Positions 22,945 to 32,280 are shown, numbered from the stretch's first letter. The stretch is DNA of 64,000 nucleotides from Fictibacillus norfolkensis (GCF_014836645.1 NZ_JACSQM010000002.1:1-64000); one strand, 5' to 3'. The notes: generated from the letters alone by a model not told the origin. Program-made: numbers and translations.

Positions 22945-23931
22945 ATGCGAATAATAAGCTTACTAAGCGTAACGATATTGCTGATTCTATCAGCAGCATG
23001 CGGTAATAATAGCACATCTGATAAAAAAGAAGGAACTTTGCAGATCTACACGACCATGTATCCTTTAGAATATTTCACTGAAAGAATTGGAGGCAAACAT
23101 GTAGACGTATCTTCTATTATACCTCCTGGTGCTGATGCACACACGTATGAACCATCTACCAAAAAGATGGTTGAAATAACTGAAGGTGATGCTTTCGTTT
23201 ACAACAAACTTGAATCTGATGAATTCTCATCTTCTGTTGCAGATACATTAAAAGAAGAAAACATGCCGATTATCGACGGTGCCAAAGGAATATCCTATCA
23301 CGAATCTGCAGAGCATGAAGGTGAAGATCATGCTAATGAAGAGGAAGAACACGCTCATGAAGAAGAAGAAAATCACGCTCATGAGGAAGAAGAACATCAT
23401 GATCACGGTTCACTAGATCCTCATATTTGGCTTGATCCTGTTCTCGCACAGCAGATTGCAGATAACATTTATAACGGACTTGTAAAATTAAACCCTGATG
23501 CTAAAGAGGACTTTAAAAAGAACCATGAAGCACTCATAGCCGATCTAAATGAAATAGATTCTTCGTTTAAAACAAAAGTTGAAAACGCACCAAAGAATTC
23601 GTTCATCGTATCTCATGCTGCATACGGATATTGGGCAGAACGCTACGGCCTTGAACAAATTGCGATCAGCGGTCTCTCACCATCACATGAGCCTAGTCAA
23701 CATCAGATCGAGAAGATTATTGAATACGCAAAAAAAGAAAAGACTAGCTATATTTTATTTGAAGAGAACGTAAATAACAAAGTAGCTGCAATGATCAAAA
23801 AAGAAGTCGGAGCGGAAACATTGACTCTTCATAACTTAGAGACATTAACGAAAGACGACATTAAAAAAGACCGAGATTACCTATCTATCATGAACCAAAA
23901 CATTGACACACTTTCAAAAGCATTACAATAA
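22945..23931 (+). CDS. znuA: Zinc ABC transporter substrate-binding lipoprotein
   Basis: A 328-residue cluster A-I binding protein for Zn2+. Signal peptide with lipobox SAAC. Ligand positions include the His in DAHTYEPS, the His in DPHIWLDP, the His in VSHAAYGYW and the late acidic segment. Between the first two lies a long His/Glu-rich loop (about residues 120-155) with repeated HAHEEEE units, the usual zinc-collecting loop. ATG at 22945 follows AAGGAG. No permease or ATPase gene is adjacent; they must be elsewhere. Zur box upstream and terminator downstream make it a single-gene unit. Confidence 0.93.
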   Translation: MRIISLLSVTILLILSAACGNNSTSDKKEGTLQIYTTMYPLEYFTERIGGKHVDVSSIIPPGADAHTYEPSTKKMVEITEGDAFVYNKLESDEFSSSVADTLKEENMPIIDGAKGISYHESAEHEGEDHANEEEEHAHEEEENHAHEEEEHHDHGSLDPHIWLDPVLAQQIADNIYNGLVKLNPDAKEDFKKNHEALIADLNEIDSSFKTKVENAPKNSFIVSHAAYGYWAERYGLEQIAISGLSPSHEPSQHQIEKIIEYAKKEKTSYILFEENVNNKVAAMIKKEVGAETLTLHNLETLTKDDIKKDRDYLSIMNQNIDTLSKALQ

Positions 23932-23937
23932 AACAAA

Positions 23938-23974
23938 AACGCCTAGGGAAAAAAATTTCCCAGGCGTTTTTTTT
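23938..23974. terminator. Bidirectional terminator after znuA
   Basis: A 13-bp stem with one mismatch (AACGCCTAGGGAA side and complement) followed by eight T on the plus strand. It may also stop the convergent ABC exporter operon. Confidence 0.88.
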
Positions 23975-25796
23975 ATATCGCATCAAGCATCTTAAACTGA
24001 GAGACGACTAAGTGATAATAAATGCCTTCAGCATGCATAAGCTCCGCATGACTTCCTTGCTCCATAATCTCACCGTGATCGAGAACAACGATATTATCTG
24101 CTTCTCTGATCGTAGAAAGACGATGTGCAATGATAATCGCTGTTCTTCCATTTAAAAGCGTCTTTAAGGCTTGTTGTATCTTTTGTTCAGATTCGGTATC
24201 GATACTTGCCGTTGCTTCATCCAGAATCAAAATATCAGGATCTGCAAGCAGTGCTCTTGCGAAAGAAAGAAGCTGTCTTTCACCGACCGATAAAACATTT
24301 CCTCTTTCCTCTACTTCTGTTTCATAGCCATTAGACAGTCTCTCAATGAATGCATGTGCTCCGACTGCTTTTGCTGCTTTCTTAACATCTTCGTCGGAAG
24401 CACCAGGTCTTCCAAAGCGAATATTCTCTTTGATCGTTCCTGAAAAGATAAAAGTATCTTGAAGAACGACACTTACTTTTTCACGAAGACTCGCTAGATT
24501 GACGTCTTTTAAATCTTTTCCATCAATCTGTACCGTACCCGCTGTCGGATCATAAAATCGGCTGACTAAGTTCGCGATCGTCGTCTTACCTGACCCTGTA
24601 TGGCCGACCAATGCGACGGTCTGACCACCTTGAATCGTTAGATCAATGCCATTTAGCGCTTTTCGATCTGCATTATACGAGAACTCAACATCCTTGAACT
24701 GAATTTCGCCTTTAATTTTTGAAAACGAATAAGCATTTTCTTTTTCATGAACATTCGGTTTTTCATCTAAAAATTCAAAGATCCTTTCAGATGAAGCCAT
24801 CCCTACTAGAAGCTGATTGTAAACTTGACCCAGTCGAGAGATCGGCTCCCAAAACATACCAAGATAAAAAGCAAATGTAACAAACACTCCTATTTCAAGT
24901 GCTTCACCTTGTATCAAGTAAGAACCAAACCACAATAGAATGACTGTTCCAATCGCATTGGACATTTCAACAAACGGTCTGAACAATGCGTTCTGTTGAG
25001 TCGCTGTTTTCCAGCTATCATACGTTTCATTGTTCACACCATTAAAGAAGTCCATGTTTTCTTTTTCTTGCGTGTACGATTTAGTCACTCGTATCCCTTG
25101 AATACTTTCATTCAGATGTGAGTTAAGCTTAGCTTGTTTAATACGTACCACTTGCCAAGAGCGTCTGATCTTTTTTCGAAGACTTGTTGAGATGAAGAAC
25201 ATCAGCGGCAAGATCACCATGATCGCTAGTGTTAGCTCTGGGCTGTAGATGAACATGATGACGATGATACCAAACAGGAGGATGATATCCATCAATACGT
25301 TGATAACACCGTTCGTGAACAAATCTTGTAACGAGTTCACGTCGTTAATGATGCGAACAAGAATAGAGCCCGCAGATCGCTGATCGAAAAAGCGATGTGA
25401 CAGACGCTGTATATGCTTGAACAGATGCTGACGTATGTCGTAGATCACATATTGTCCAAGATAATTCATCCATTTGATCCGTAATGTGTTAGCTCCCCAA
25501 GATAATAGATAGAGCCCAGCAATCGCAACGATTAATGTAACGAGAAGGTTCGTATCTTTGTTCTTAATCGCATGATCAAACGTTAGAACACCTATAAAAA
25601 TTGGAACTACAAGTCTTACTGCAGTCGATACCATCATGGCGATAATCGCTTTTGGCAACAAGTTCTTGCTATATGGCTTCATGTATTGAAACAATCGAAT
25701 AATCTGACCCCAGTTGAACGGCTTATCGATCACTTGTTCAGAAGAATATTTAAAACGAGGCGATCTCTTCGTCTGTGATTCCTTTGAATGCTGCAT
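23973..25796 (-). CDS. Heterodimeric ABC exporter half, with degenerate signature
   Basis: A 607-residue type IV ABC half-exporter: six membrane helices (about 40-330), then the nucleotide-binding domain. Walker A is GHTGSGKTT, Walker B is ILILDEATASID with the catalytic Glu, and the H-loop is IIAHRLS. The signature is LSVGERQLL instead of LSGGQ. Paired with the next gene, whose Walker B is degenerate, this yields one active and one inactive ATP site. Family size and order resemble B. subtilis YfiB/YfiC; a drug or peptide substrate is likely but unknown. It follows its partner by five bases. Confidence 0.9.
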   Translation of the reverse strand: MQHSKESQTKRSPRFKYSSEQVIDKPFNWGQIIRLFQYMKPYSKNLLPKAIIAMMVSTAVRLVVPIFIGVLTFDHAIKNKDTNLLVTLIVAIAGLYLLSWGANTLRIKWMNYLGQYVIYDIRQHLFKHIQRLSHRFFDQRSAGSILVRIINDVNSLQDLFTNGVINVLMDIILLFGIIVIMFIYSPELTLAIMVILPLMFFISTSLRKKIRRSWQVVRIKQAKLNSHLNESIQGIRVTKSYTQEKENMDFFNGVNNETYDSWKTATQQNALFRPFVEMSNAIGTVILLWFGSYLIQGEALEIGVFVTFAFYLGMFWEPISRLGQVYNQLLVGMASSERIFEFLDEKPNVHEKENAYSFSKIKGEIQFKDVEFSYNADRKALNGIDLTIQGGQTVALVGHTGSGKTTIANLVSRFYDPTAGTVQIDGKDLKDVNLASLREKVSVVLQDTFIFSGTIKENIRFGRPGASDEDVKKAAKAVGAHAFIERLSNGYETEVEERGNVLSVGERQLLSFARALLADPDILILDEATASIDTESEQKIQQALKTLLNGRTAIIIAHRLSTIREADNIVVLDHGEIMEQGSHAELMHAEGIYYHLVVSQFKMLDAI

Positions 25797-25801
25797 CTTC
25801 C

Positions 25802-27571
25802 TTACACCCCCTGCCCGTTCATTTGAAAGACTTTATCTTTGTCTTGATATTGAATATCATAAATTTTGCGGTACGCTCCAGATTCTTCATGTATCAGTTC
25901 TTCATGTGTACCACGTTCGATCACTTTCCCATTTGAGAGAACAAGAATCTCATCAGCATGTTTTAAAGAAGAGATACGGTGCGCAATAATAAATGTCGTT
26001 CGGTCATTCATCACTTCTTTTAATGCCTTCTGAATTCTAAACTCTGTTTCCATATCTACAGCACTCGTCGCATCATCAAGTATTAAGATTGTTGGATCGA
26101 TAAGGATCGCTCTAGCTATTGAGATTCTTTGCTTTTGGCCTCCAGATAGCCCTAGTCCTCTTTCTCCTAATATCGTATCGTAACCATCAGGAAGCTCCAT
26201 GATAAAGTCATGAGCTTGAGCCCTTTTCGCTGCATCAATGATATCATCCATTTCTGCATACGGATTTCCATATGAGATGTTATCTTTTATCGTGGACGAA
26301 AACAAGAACGATTCCTGAAGAACGGTACCAATATTTTTCCGAATCGTTCGTAATGAGTAGTCTTCAAGTGGTTTGCCATCTATTGCGATCGTTCCTGATT
26401 CTGGGTTGTAAAACCTCGACAGAAGTTGAGTAATGGATGTTTTTCCAGAACCCGTGGCACCGATCAATCCAATCGTCTGACCTGGTTTTGCTGTAAAGGA
26501 AATATCATTGAGTGCTTCCTTTTTCTCGTTCTTATAGCGATGTGTAACATTTTCGAACGTCACTTCTCCGTGAAAGCGAACCATTTCAAGTTCGCGATCT
26601 TTCCCTTCCATCTCAAGAGGTTCGTCTAACACTTCTAACAGACGTTCACCTGATGCTTTTGATTGTGAGAACGTGTTCATGATAAACCCTAGATTCATAA
26701 TGGGTCCCATGATATACCAGACAAGACTAAAGAACGCCACGAGCTCTCCAGCTGACAGGTTTCCTTGGATAACAAGATAACCACCATATGCGAGCAGTAA
26801 AACGACCGATAGATTTCCGATCAATTCCATAACGGGGAAGTACTTAGCCCAAATATGAGACGTGTTTAAGTACTGAGACTTATAATCTTCATTAGACGTA
26901 TCAAACTTATTAATCTCAAAATCTTCACGTGATAGCGATTTAACTGTATTAATTCCGCTAATATTCTCTTGAACCTTCGTATTGAGATTCGCCATAGATT
27001 TACGAATTCCACGAAAAGCAGGATGAACTTCTTTATCAAACTTGTAAACGACAATTGCGAGGAAAGGCATCATACACAATGTGATGAGTGCTAACGGTAT
27101 CGAGTAGAAGAACATGACGGAGAGACTAAAACCTATGATTAGTACAAAATTAATAAGCTGTGAGAATCCGAAAGAAAGAAAAAAACGAAAACCTTCAACA
27201 TCTGCTGTTAATCTCGACATTAAATCTCCAGTTTTTGCATTGTCATAATAATCAAATGGCAGAAACTGCAGCTTTTCGTATAGAGATTCACGAAGTTCAT
27301 AAACAGACCGAATACCGAAAAGGTCTCCATAAAACTGATGAGTGTATGTAGCTGCACCTTTTATTATCATCAGCAAAATAAATCCTATCGCAACATATGG
27401 TACGGTTGAATATTCCCCTTTAATAATGATTTCATCGATGGTATATTGTAAGACCATCGGATAAACGACTGTGATTCCAGACACTAGAATCAAAGTCAAG
27501 ATCGACCAGTAAAAGTATTTTTTATACGGCCAATAAAAATCTTTTAATCTCTTAAATGTATCCAACCCCAT
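25802..27571 (-). CDS. Heterodimeric ABC exporter half, with degenerate Walker B
   Basis: A 589-residue ABC half-exporter with six helices (about 15-310) and a C-terminal nucleotide-binding domain. Walker A GATGSGKTS and signature LSGGQKQRIS are canonical, but Walker B reads ILILDDATSAVD, with Asp in place of the catalytic Glu. That is the hallmark of the degenerate-site subunit in heterodimeric exporters such as BmrC/BmrD. ATG at 27571 lies six bases from AGGGGG; the frame also opens at GTG 27574. First gene of the pair. Confidence 0.9.
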   Translation of the reverse strand: MGLDTFKRLKDFYWPYKKYFYWSILTLILVSGITVVYPMVLQYTIDEIIIKGEYSTVPYVAIGFILLMIIKGAATYTHQFYGDLFGIRSVYELRESLYEKLQFLPFDYYDNAKTGDLMSRLTADVEGFRFFLSFGFSQLINFVLIIGFSLSVMFFYSIPLALITLCMMPFLAIVVYKFDKEVHPAFRGIRKSMANLNTKVQENISGINTVKSLSREDFEINKFDTSNEDYKSQYLNTSHIWAKYFPVMELIGNLSVVLLLAYGGYLVIQGNLSAGELVAFFSLVWYIMGPIMNLGFIMNTFSQSKASGERLLEVLDEPLEMEGKDRELEMVRFHGEVTFENVTHRYKNEKKEALNDISFTAKPGQTIGLIGATGSGKTSITQLLSRFYNPESGTIAIDGKPLEDYSLRTIRKNIGTVLQESFLFSSTIKDNISYGNPYAEMDDIIDAAKRAQAHDFIMELPDGYDTILGERGLGLSGGQKQRISIARAILIDPTILILDDATSAVDMETEFRIQKALKEVMNDRTTFIIAHRISSLKHADEILVLSNGKVIERGTHEELIHEESGAYRKIYDIQYQDKDKVFQMNGQGV

Positions 27572-27704
27572 CACCTTCCCCCTTCTAAAAATGAAAAGAC
27601 AATATACATCATATAACAGAATAGTTAGAAAAAACTATCTATTTGCTCATAATCTTTACTAAAAACAAAATAAATAGTTCACTTTATTACCTTTCCTATA
27701 GTAC

Positions 27705-27735
27705 GAAAAAAAGCCCCGATATATTCGAGGCTTTT
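27705..27735 (-). terminator. Terminator of the CopC-like gene
   Basis: Stem AAAAGCCTCG with CGGGGCTTTT (one G-U pair), followed by T on the minus strand, immediately after the CopC-like stop. Confidence 0.78.
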
Positions 27736-27738
27736 CCT

Positions 27739-28290
27739 TTAACGCTTTCTTCTGAACGCGAAGAATGACACGATAGCGATCACAATCACTAAACCAATGG
27801 TTAGCGGAGCAAAATAAGTTGGATTATTAGGTTTTTCTTTCTTTTCTTGATCAGTTAATGCCTTTTCACTTTTATCTTCTTGTTTTTCTTGTGTATCATT
27901 ACTTGGTGTATCCTCTTCTGTTGCTTCTTCTTGTTTTGGACGATCTACTGAGAACGAGTAGTTCCCCTCAATCACATGACTATCGGCACCAATAATTTTA
28001 TAAGCAACTGTATAGTTTCCGTTTTCAAGCGGATTGGTAATCGCTCCAGTCATTTGATCATCTTCAACACTAATTTGAAGAGGAATCTCTTTCTCACCAT
28101 TTTTTAACGTCATCGTACTTAACGACTCAATCTTCGTAGAAAATGTTAACACCACTGCTTCAAGATCTGTTGTAACCTTCTCACCTTCAGCAGGTGTTGA
28201 AGTTTCAAGTTTAGAATGAGCAGACGCCGTTAATGGCAGTTGGAATACAATCGTAACCAATAGTATTAAAGGTAAAAGTAATTTTTTCAT
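27739..28290 (-). CDS. CopC-domain copper-binding surface protein
   Basis: A 183-residue exported protein. The signal peptide is cleaved at ASA-HSK, which would leave His as the first mature residue, the copper-brace arrangement of CopC/LPMO-type sites. The CopC domain (about 25-120) ends with DSHVIEGNYSFSV, which carries the second His. A Glu/Lys/Thr-rich linker follows, then a C-terminal membrane helix and the basic tail FFAFRRKR. It resembles the N-terminal domain of YcnJ without its CopD part. Start is ATG at 28290 after GGGAG. Confidence 0.85.
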   Translation of the reverse strand: MKKLLLPLILLVTIVFQLPLTASAHSKLETSTPAEGEKVTTDLEAVVLTFSTKIESLSTMTLKNGEKEIPLQISVEDDQMTGAITNPLENGNYTVAYKIIGADSHVIEGNYSFSVDRPKQEEATEEDTPSNDTQEKQEDKSEKALTDQEKKEKPNNPTYFAPLTIGLVIVIAIVSFFAFRRKR

Positions 28291-28461
28291 ATGCTGACTC
28301 CCTGTCACGTATTTTCTTTCTACTTTCATTAAAACAAAGAATATATGTTCTTCACAAGTATCCTGTCTTTACAAATCGTTGACACTTTCATGGTCAAACA
28401 TACATTTAAAGCCTATTTTAAAGGAATTTGGGCTCATGCCCACTTCAATTATGAAAACAGG

Positions 28462-28470
28462 CATAGGATA
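28462..28470 (+). promoter_or_regulatory. Possible SigK/SigE-type -10 element
   Basis: CATAGGATA matches the CATAnnnTA form of the mother-cell -10 region, 42 bases before the YjcZ-type start codon. An AC pair 18 bases upstream could serve as a SigK -35. Spacing is slightly long, so this is tentative. Confidence 0.35.
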
Positions 28471-28511
28471 TATGGAATTAACAATTGCAAGAATTAAAGG
28501 AGGAAAAATCG

Positions 28512-28598
28512 ATGGGTTATTCTTATGGCAATTCTTTCGCATTGGTAGTAGTGTTATTTATTCTATTGATTATTGTTGGGGCAGCTTGCTTCTGCTAA
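28512..28598 (+). CDS. YjcZ-family spore peptide, 28 aa
   Basis: A very short gene encoding MGYSYGNSFALVVVLFIL followed by a hydrophobic stretch and GAACFC. It has the form of the YjcZ/YrzQ-like sporulation peptides of bacilli: a GYSYG-like head and one membrane helix ending in Cys. AAGGAGG at 28497-28503 is eight bases from the ATG, and a terminator follows the stop. Members are made late in sporulation in the mother cell or spore envelope; the precise function is unknown. Confidence 0.85.
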   Translation: MGYSYGNSFALVVVLFILLIIVGAACFC

Positions 28599-28620
28599 TA
28601 ATGAATAGTGTGAAGGGAGA

Positions 28621-28647
28621 AAGCCGGCCATGTGCCGGTTTTTTTCT
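28621..28647 (+). terminator. Terminator of the YjcZ-type gene
   Basis: Stem AAGCCGGC with GCCGGTTT (one G-U pair), five-base loop, and a run of T. Confidence 0.85.
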
Positions 28648-28678
28648 TTTGGTTAAATCTTATTGTTCTTGAAAGTGA

Positions 28679-28805
28679 TTGATTTCCGCTCCAGGTTGCT
28701 CGCTTTCCGCGGGGCAGGCGGTGAGCCACATTTGGACGTTTCACTTTTAAGTGTCTCACCTGCCCACCTGTCCCGCAGGAGTCTCGCACCTTACGCTCCA
28801 ATCAA
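28679..28805. repeat. GC-rich palindromic intergenic repeat, shorter copy
   Basis: A 127-base GC-rich element with TTGATT at both ends in inverted orientation and a largely self-complementary interior (GGGGCAGGCGGTGAG against CTCACCTGCC). It shares TTCCGCTC, GGTTGCTCGCTTTCC and GGGGC with the element at 21175-21430. It lies between the YjcZ-type gene and the convergent penicillin-binding protein gene and encodes nothing apparent. Confidence 0.75.
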
Positions 28806-28883
28806 CTGTCATAGACGTAAATAAAAAAGATTTAAATGCAATAATCTTTTAGAAAAGAGACTTTTAAAAGTTCAAAACGACTA

Positions 28884-28914
28884 AAAAGAAAAACTCAGCA
28901 TCATTCTGCTGAGT
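28884..28914 (-). terminator. Terminator of the penicillin-binding protein gene
   Basis: A perfect 8-bp stem (ACTCAGCA and complement) and T-rich tract on the minus strand, overlapping the end of the coding region. Confidence 0.75.
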
Positions 28915-30985
28915 CCTCTTCATTGTCTTTTTCTAAATTCCCGTTAACCGCCGATGCATTTTCACCGTATTTTTCTTTTAAGTTCCAATAAGCTTCGAGT
29001 GCACGCTGGCCAATGTATTTATTGATTTTTTGGTTACCATTCTGTGGTGTACCTTCTGGAACCACTACAGCAAAAGCGATCTCAGGATTTTCGAATGGCG
29101 CATATCCTACAAGTGTAAGATTATGTTTTTCTACAATGTTCCCCGTACGAGGGTGTCTGATGATACGCTGAGCAGTTCCGGTTTTCCCTGCTGGATTATG
29201 GTATTTTGCAGGGTCATCGAAATAACCTTTAGCTGTACCTCTAGCTCCGTGCATAACTTGCCAGAACCCATCTTGAACGCGTTCAATATATTTCTGTTCT
29301 ACATCAATCTTGTTTAAAATTTCCGGTTCAAAGCGTTTTAGAAGTTTCCCATGACCTTCTGCATCTGTTGCTGGTTCTCTAATTTCACGTACAAGATGCG
29401 GCTTAACTCTATATCCATCATTTGCAATGGTAGATACATATTGAACCAGTTGCATTGTTGTATACGTATCAAACTGACCGATACCTAAGTCATATAGCGT
29501 ACCTGATTCTCCTTCAGGAGGTTTCCCTTCATATCCAACAGCTTCGTTTGGAAAGTCAATTCCTGTTTTTACACCTAAACCATATTGATTAAAGGAATAA
29601 CGAGCTTTAGCGTATGTTTGTGTCCAATGTTCTGGCCCAATCATGCGGTCCATGATATTAAACATATAAACGTTAGAAGACATCATTAAAGCTTGTAAGT
29701 CTGTTATTGGACCCATGGTTCTCCATGAAGACTTATTCATTTTATTCTTTGTGAAGGGTTTATCTACAATAACTTCACCCATATGAATCAGTCCTTGTTG
29801 AAGACCAGTCAATACGGTTGCGCCTTTTACGGTTGACCCCATTTCATAAGCATCAAATAAGGCTCCGTAAGCATCGTTACGAAATTCTCCATTTTCGTAC
29901 TTTTTCCCTGCGATCCCTTTTATTTCACCAGTCTTAGGATTCATCATAACGATATAAGCTGAGTCTAGAAGATCATTTCCACCTAGTGGCTTAGCTCGCA
30001 ATATTTCTTCCTCGAGAATCTTCTCTAATTGGAATTGTAGTTCCATATCTAGAGTTAATACGATATCTTTTCCACGCTGACCAGGAATCGTTTTTGGTTC
30101 ACCGATCGTTGCACCAGTTTTAGGATTTGTAAGGTAGACCGATTTTTCTTTTGTCCCTCTTAAAACATTCTCATATTGATCTTCTAGACCACTGATTCCC
30201 ACTTGATCGCTTCGATCATATCCCATGCTCATAAAGTAATCTGTCTTAGATTTCGGAATCTGTTTAACTTGTCCAAAAATGGTAGAACCACCAAACGGAT
30301 AGATTCTTTTTGAATCTGCCATAATATCAACCCCAGGAAGGTCACCTAGGTTCTCTGAGATAACTGAAACTTCTTCGTTGTTCAAGTTCGTTTTGATTCG
30401 TTGTGCTGAATACGCATAACCTGTATCCATTGCGCGTTTATAAGCAAGAATCTTAATATCTTTGTCCGATAGACTATTGATCTCTTCTTCTGTAATCTTA
30501 TTAACTAGTGCGATATATTGATCTTTGTCGCTTAATTTTTTTTCCTTCTTGTTAAGACGCTCGTCGATCATCTTGGTCACATCTTGTTTCGCGATGAAAT
30601 AATCCTTTTTATCGCGCACTGTGATCTTTTTAATCTGATCTTCTGTAACACCAAGGCGATCAGCTAGCCATTCTGCTATCCGCATCGTGTCTTTTGCTTT
30701 TGTATCTACTGTTTTTGTATATGTTAAAGAAAAGAAAGGTTCATTCCCTACCACCTCACGGAAGTTGCTGTCTAACAGCTTTCCTCGTGGCGCTTCTTTC
30801 CTTGCGATAACTTCTTCAACTGCTTCAGACTCTAATCGTTTTTCCTCTCCATTTACGATTTGGAGAACACCTAACCTTAAAATAAGGACTGAGAAAAGAA
30901 AAAAGACGACCAAAAACAAGACATTTAAACGAAAGGGCACTTGCGACTTTTTCCTCTTTTTTTCCGGATCCGCTTTCGTTACCAT
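28901..30985 (-). CDS. Class B penicillin-binding protein (PBP2A/PbpH-like)
   Basis: A 694-residue monofunctional transpeptidase that cross-links peptidoglycan. It has a short basic cytoplasmic tail, one membrane helix (about 20-42), the dimerisation domain with RGKLLDSN near 72, and a C-terminal transpeptidase domain. The catalytic motifs are STVK (Ser384), SSN (MSSNVYM, about 430) and KTGT (Lys601). Length and layout match the rod-shape PBPs PbpA and PbpH of B. subtilis. The ATG at 30985 is better spaced from AGGAG than the adjacent ATG at 30988. Confidence 0.92.
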   Translation of the reverse strand: MVTKADPEKKRKKSQVPFRLNVLFLVVFFLFSVLILRLGVLQIVNGEEKRLESEAVEEVIARKEAPRGKLLDSNFREVVGNEPFFSLTYTKTVDTKAKDTMRIAEWLADRLGVTEDQIKKITVRDKKDYFIAKQDVTKMIDERLNKKEKKLSDKDQYIALVNKITEEEINSLSDKDIKILAYKRAMDTGYAYSAQRIKTNLNNEEVSVISENLGDLPGVDIMADSKRIYPFGGSTIFGQVKQIPKSKTDYFMSMGYDRSDQVGISGLEDQYENVLRGTKEKSVYLTNPKTGATIGEPKTIPGQRGKDIVLTLDMELQFQLEKILEEEILRAKPLGGNDLLDSAYIVMMNPKTGEIKGIAGKKYENGEFRNDAYGALFDAYEMGSTVKGATVLTGLQQGLIHMGEVIVDKPFTKNKMNKSSWRTMGPITDLQALMMSSNVYMFNIMDRMIGPEHWTQTYAKARYSFNQYGLGVKTGIDFPNEAVGYEGKPPEGESGTLYDLGIGQFDTYTTMQLVQYVSTIANDGYRVKPHLVREIREPATDAEGHGKLLKRFEPEILNKIDVEQKYIERVQDGFWQVMHGARGTAKGYFDDPAKYHNPAGKTGTAQRIIRHPRTGNIVEKHNLTLVGYAPFENPEIAFAVVVPEGTPQNGNQKINKYIGQRALEAYWNLKEKYGENASAVNGNLEKDNEEDSAE

Positions 30986-31089
30986 CATTCCGCTCCTTTT
31001 GGAAATATTCCCGTTAATTTTACAATTATATTACAAAAGCATCTACCTATAGATTACTAGAAGTTGGCCACAATTCCAAGGAATTCGTT

Positions 31090-31122
31090 TAAAAAAACCT
31101 TATCTTTTTTTGATAAGGTTTT
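31090..31122 (-). terminator. Terminator of the EAL-domain gene
   Basis: A perfect 9-bp stem (AACCTTATC and complement) with T-rich loop and T tail on the minus strand, just after the EAL gene stop. Confidence 0.85.
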
Positions 31123-31129
31123 CGTATGT

Positions 31130-32185
31130 TTATTGAACTGCTGCAGCTAATGATTCTGTTGAAACAGGACGGCCAAAATAGTAGCCTTGAGCAAGCTCCA
31201 CTCCGCATCTAATCGCGATGTCTGCTTCTTCTCTTCTCTCAATTCCCTCCGCTAGTACAACTGCACCTATTTCTCTTGCTACTTCAACGATTTGCTGAAT
31301 CATTTCTTCTTTAGAAGAATCTTCATCACAGAAAGAAATGATTTTACGGTCAATCTTCACATAGTCTGGCTTCAGCTCTTTTAATACAGGAAGTGTTGAA
31401 TGGCCCGCACCCAAGTCATCTAGTGCCACTTTCATTCCTTGCTCTTGATAAGCTGTTAGTATGCTTTTTAGATGATTGATGTCTGCGATCTCTTCTGTCT
31501 CCACCACTTCGAAGACTAGATCGTTCGGGTCTACTCCTGCCTCAGCAGCTGCTTTAAATGTTGTAGCTAGACAATGCTTTGGATCATAGATGGATGATGG
31601 AAGGAAATTGATAAATCGCTTCAATCCTGGTGGAACGGCTCCAGAGCTGTTACGAATGGAAGTCATCCTCGCATTTCCGTCCAATAACGCTTGTAGACCT
31701 GCTTGCTCAGCAAACTGAAAAAGTTCATACGGTTTAAATTCTATACCATCTGACAATGGACGAAGTAAGAATTCATATCCATAAATTTCTTCGCTCTGTA
31801 ATGAAACAATGGGCTGAGAATGTGTAGTGAAGAGCTGCTGTTGAATAATTTCATACAGATCGATATATTTCATTCTTTCGTAAAAATGCTGAAAAGAAAT
31901 CCAAGGTGTGAAAACACTCATTTCTTCCAATGTCGAAGTAACGGAACAATAATACGATCCAACAGCAATCTCGTTAAATGTTTCAAGTGACTTTTCCATG
32001 AATTCTTGCAGTTCTATAAGATTGCTATATTTTGCTGATGCAACATTTCCAGAATGAATGCCTTCCAAACCGTGCTCATTAAATAAATTCATCAAACTTT
32101 CCACAAGAACGGGGTGATCGGTACGAATATGAACAAAACCACTTTCCGGAAAATCTCCTGTTGGGCGACACTGTGAACATGACAT
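31130..32185 (-). CDS. EAL-domain c-di-GMP phosphodiesterase
   Basis: A 351-residue cytoplasmic protein with a C-terminal EAL domain (about 110-345) that would hydrolyse c-di-GMP. The motif is EFL instead of EAL (YEFLLRP). The other catalytic residues are present: Asn in RFINFLPSS, Glu in VFEVVETEE, Asp-Asp in ALDDLGAGHS, Lys in VKIDRK, Glu in VLAEGIE and Gln in AQGYYFGRP. The N-terminal 110 residues start with MSCSQC and form an unassigned sensor-like region. ATG at 32185 follows TTGGAGGTTAGTTAA. Monocistronic. Confidence 0.88.
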   Translation of the reverse strand: MSCSQCRPTGDFPESGFVHIRTDHPVLVESLMNLFNEHGLEGIHSGNVASAKYSNLIELQEFMEKSLETFNEIAVGSYYCSVTSTLEEMSVFTPWISFQHFYERMKYIDLYEIIQQQLFTTHSQPIVSLQSEEIYGYEFLLRPLSDGIEFKPYELFQFAEQAGLQALLDGNARMTSIRNSSGAVPPGLKRFINFLPSSIYDPKHCLATTFKAAAEAGVDPNDLVFEVVETEEIADINHLKSILTAYQEQGMKVALDDLGAGHSTLPVLKELKPDYVKIDRKIISFCDEDSSKEEMIQQIVEVAREIGAVVLAEGIERREEADIAIRCGVELAQGYYFGRPVSTESLAAAVQ

Positions 32186-32280
32186 TTAACTAACCTCCAA
32201 AAAAAGAATTGCAAACTTTTGTAAAATTTGCTATTTTATAATTCTGCGCTAAAAAATGAAAACTTCATAAAGGGGGACTT

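Noticed and set aside
28379..28672. A 97-codon plus-strand frame over the YjcZ region
   Set aside because: The YjcZ-type peptide in another frame has the AGGAGG site and family sequence; the long frame has neither.
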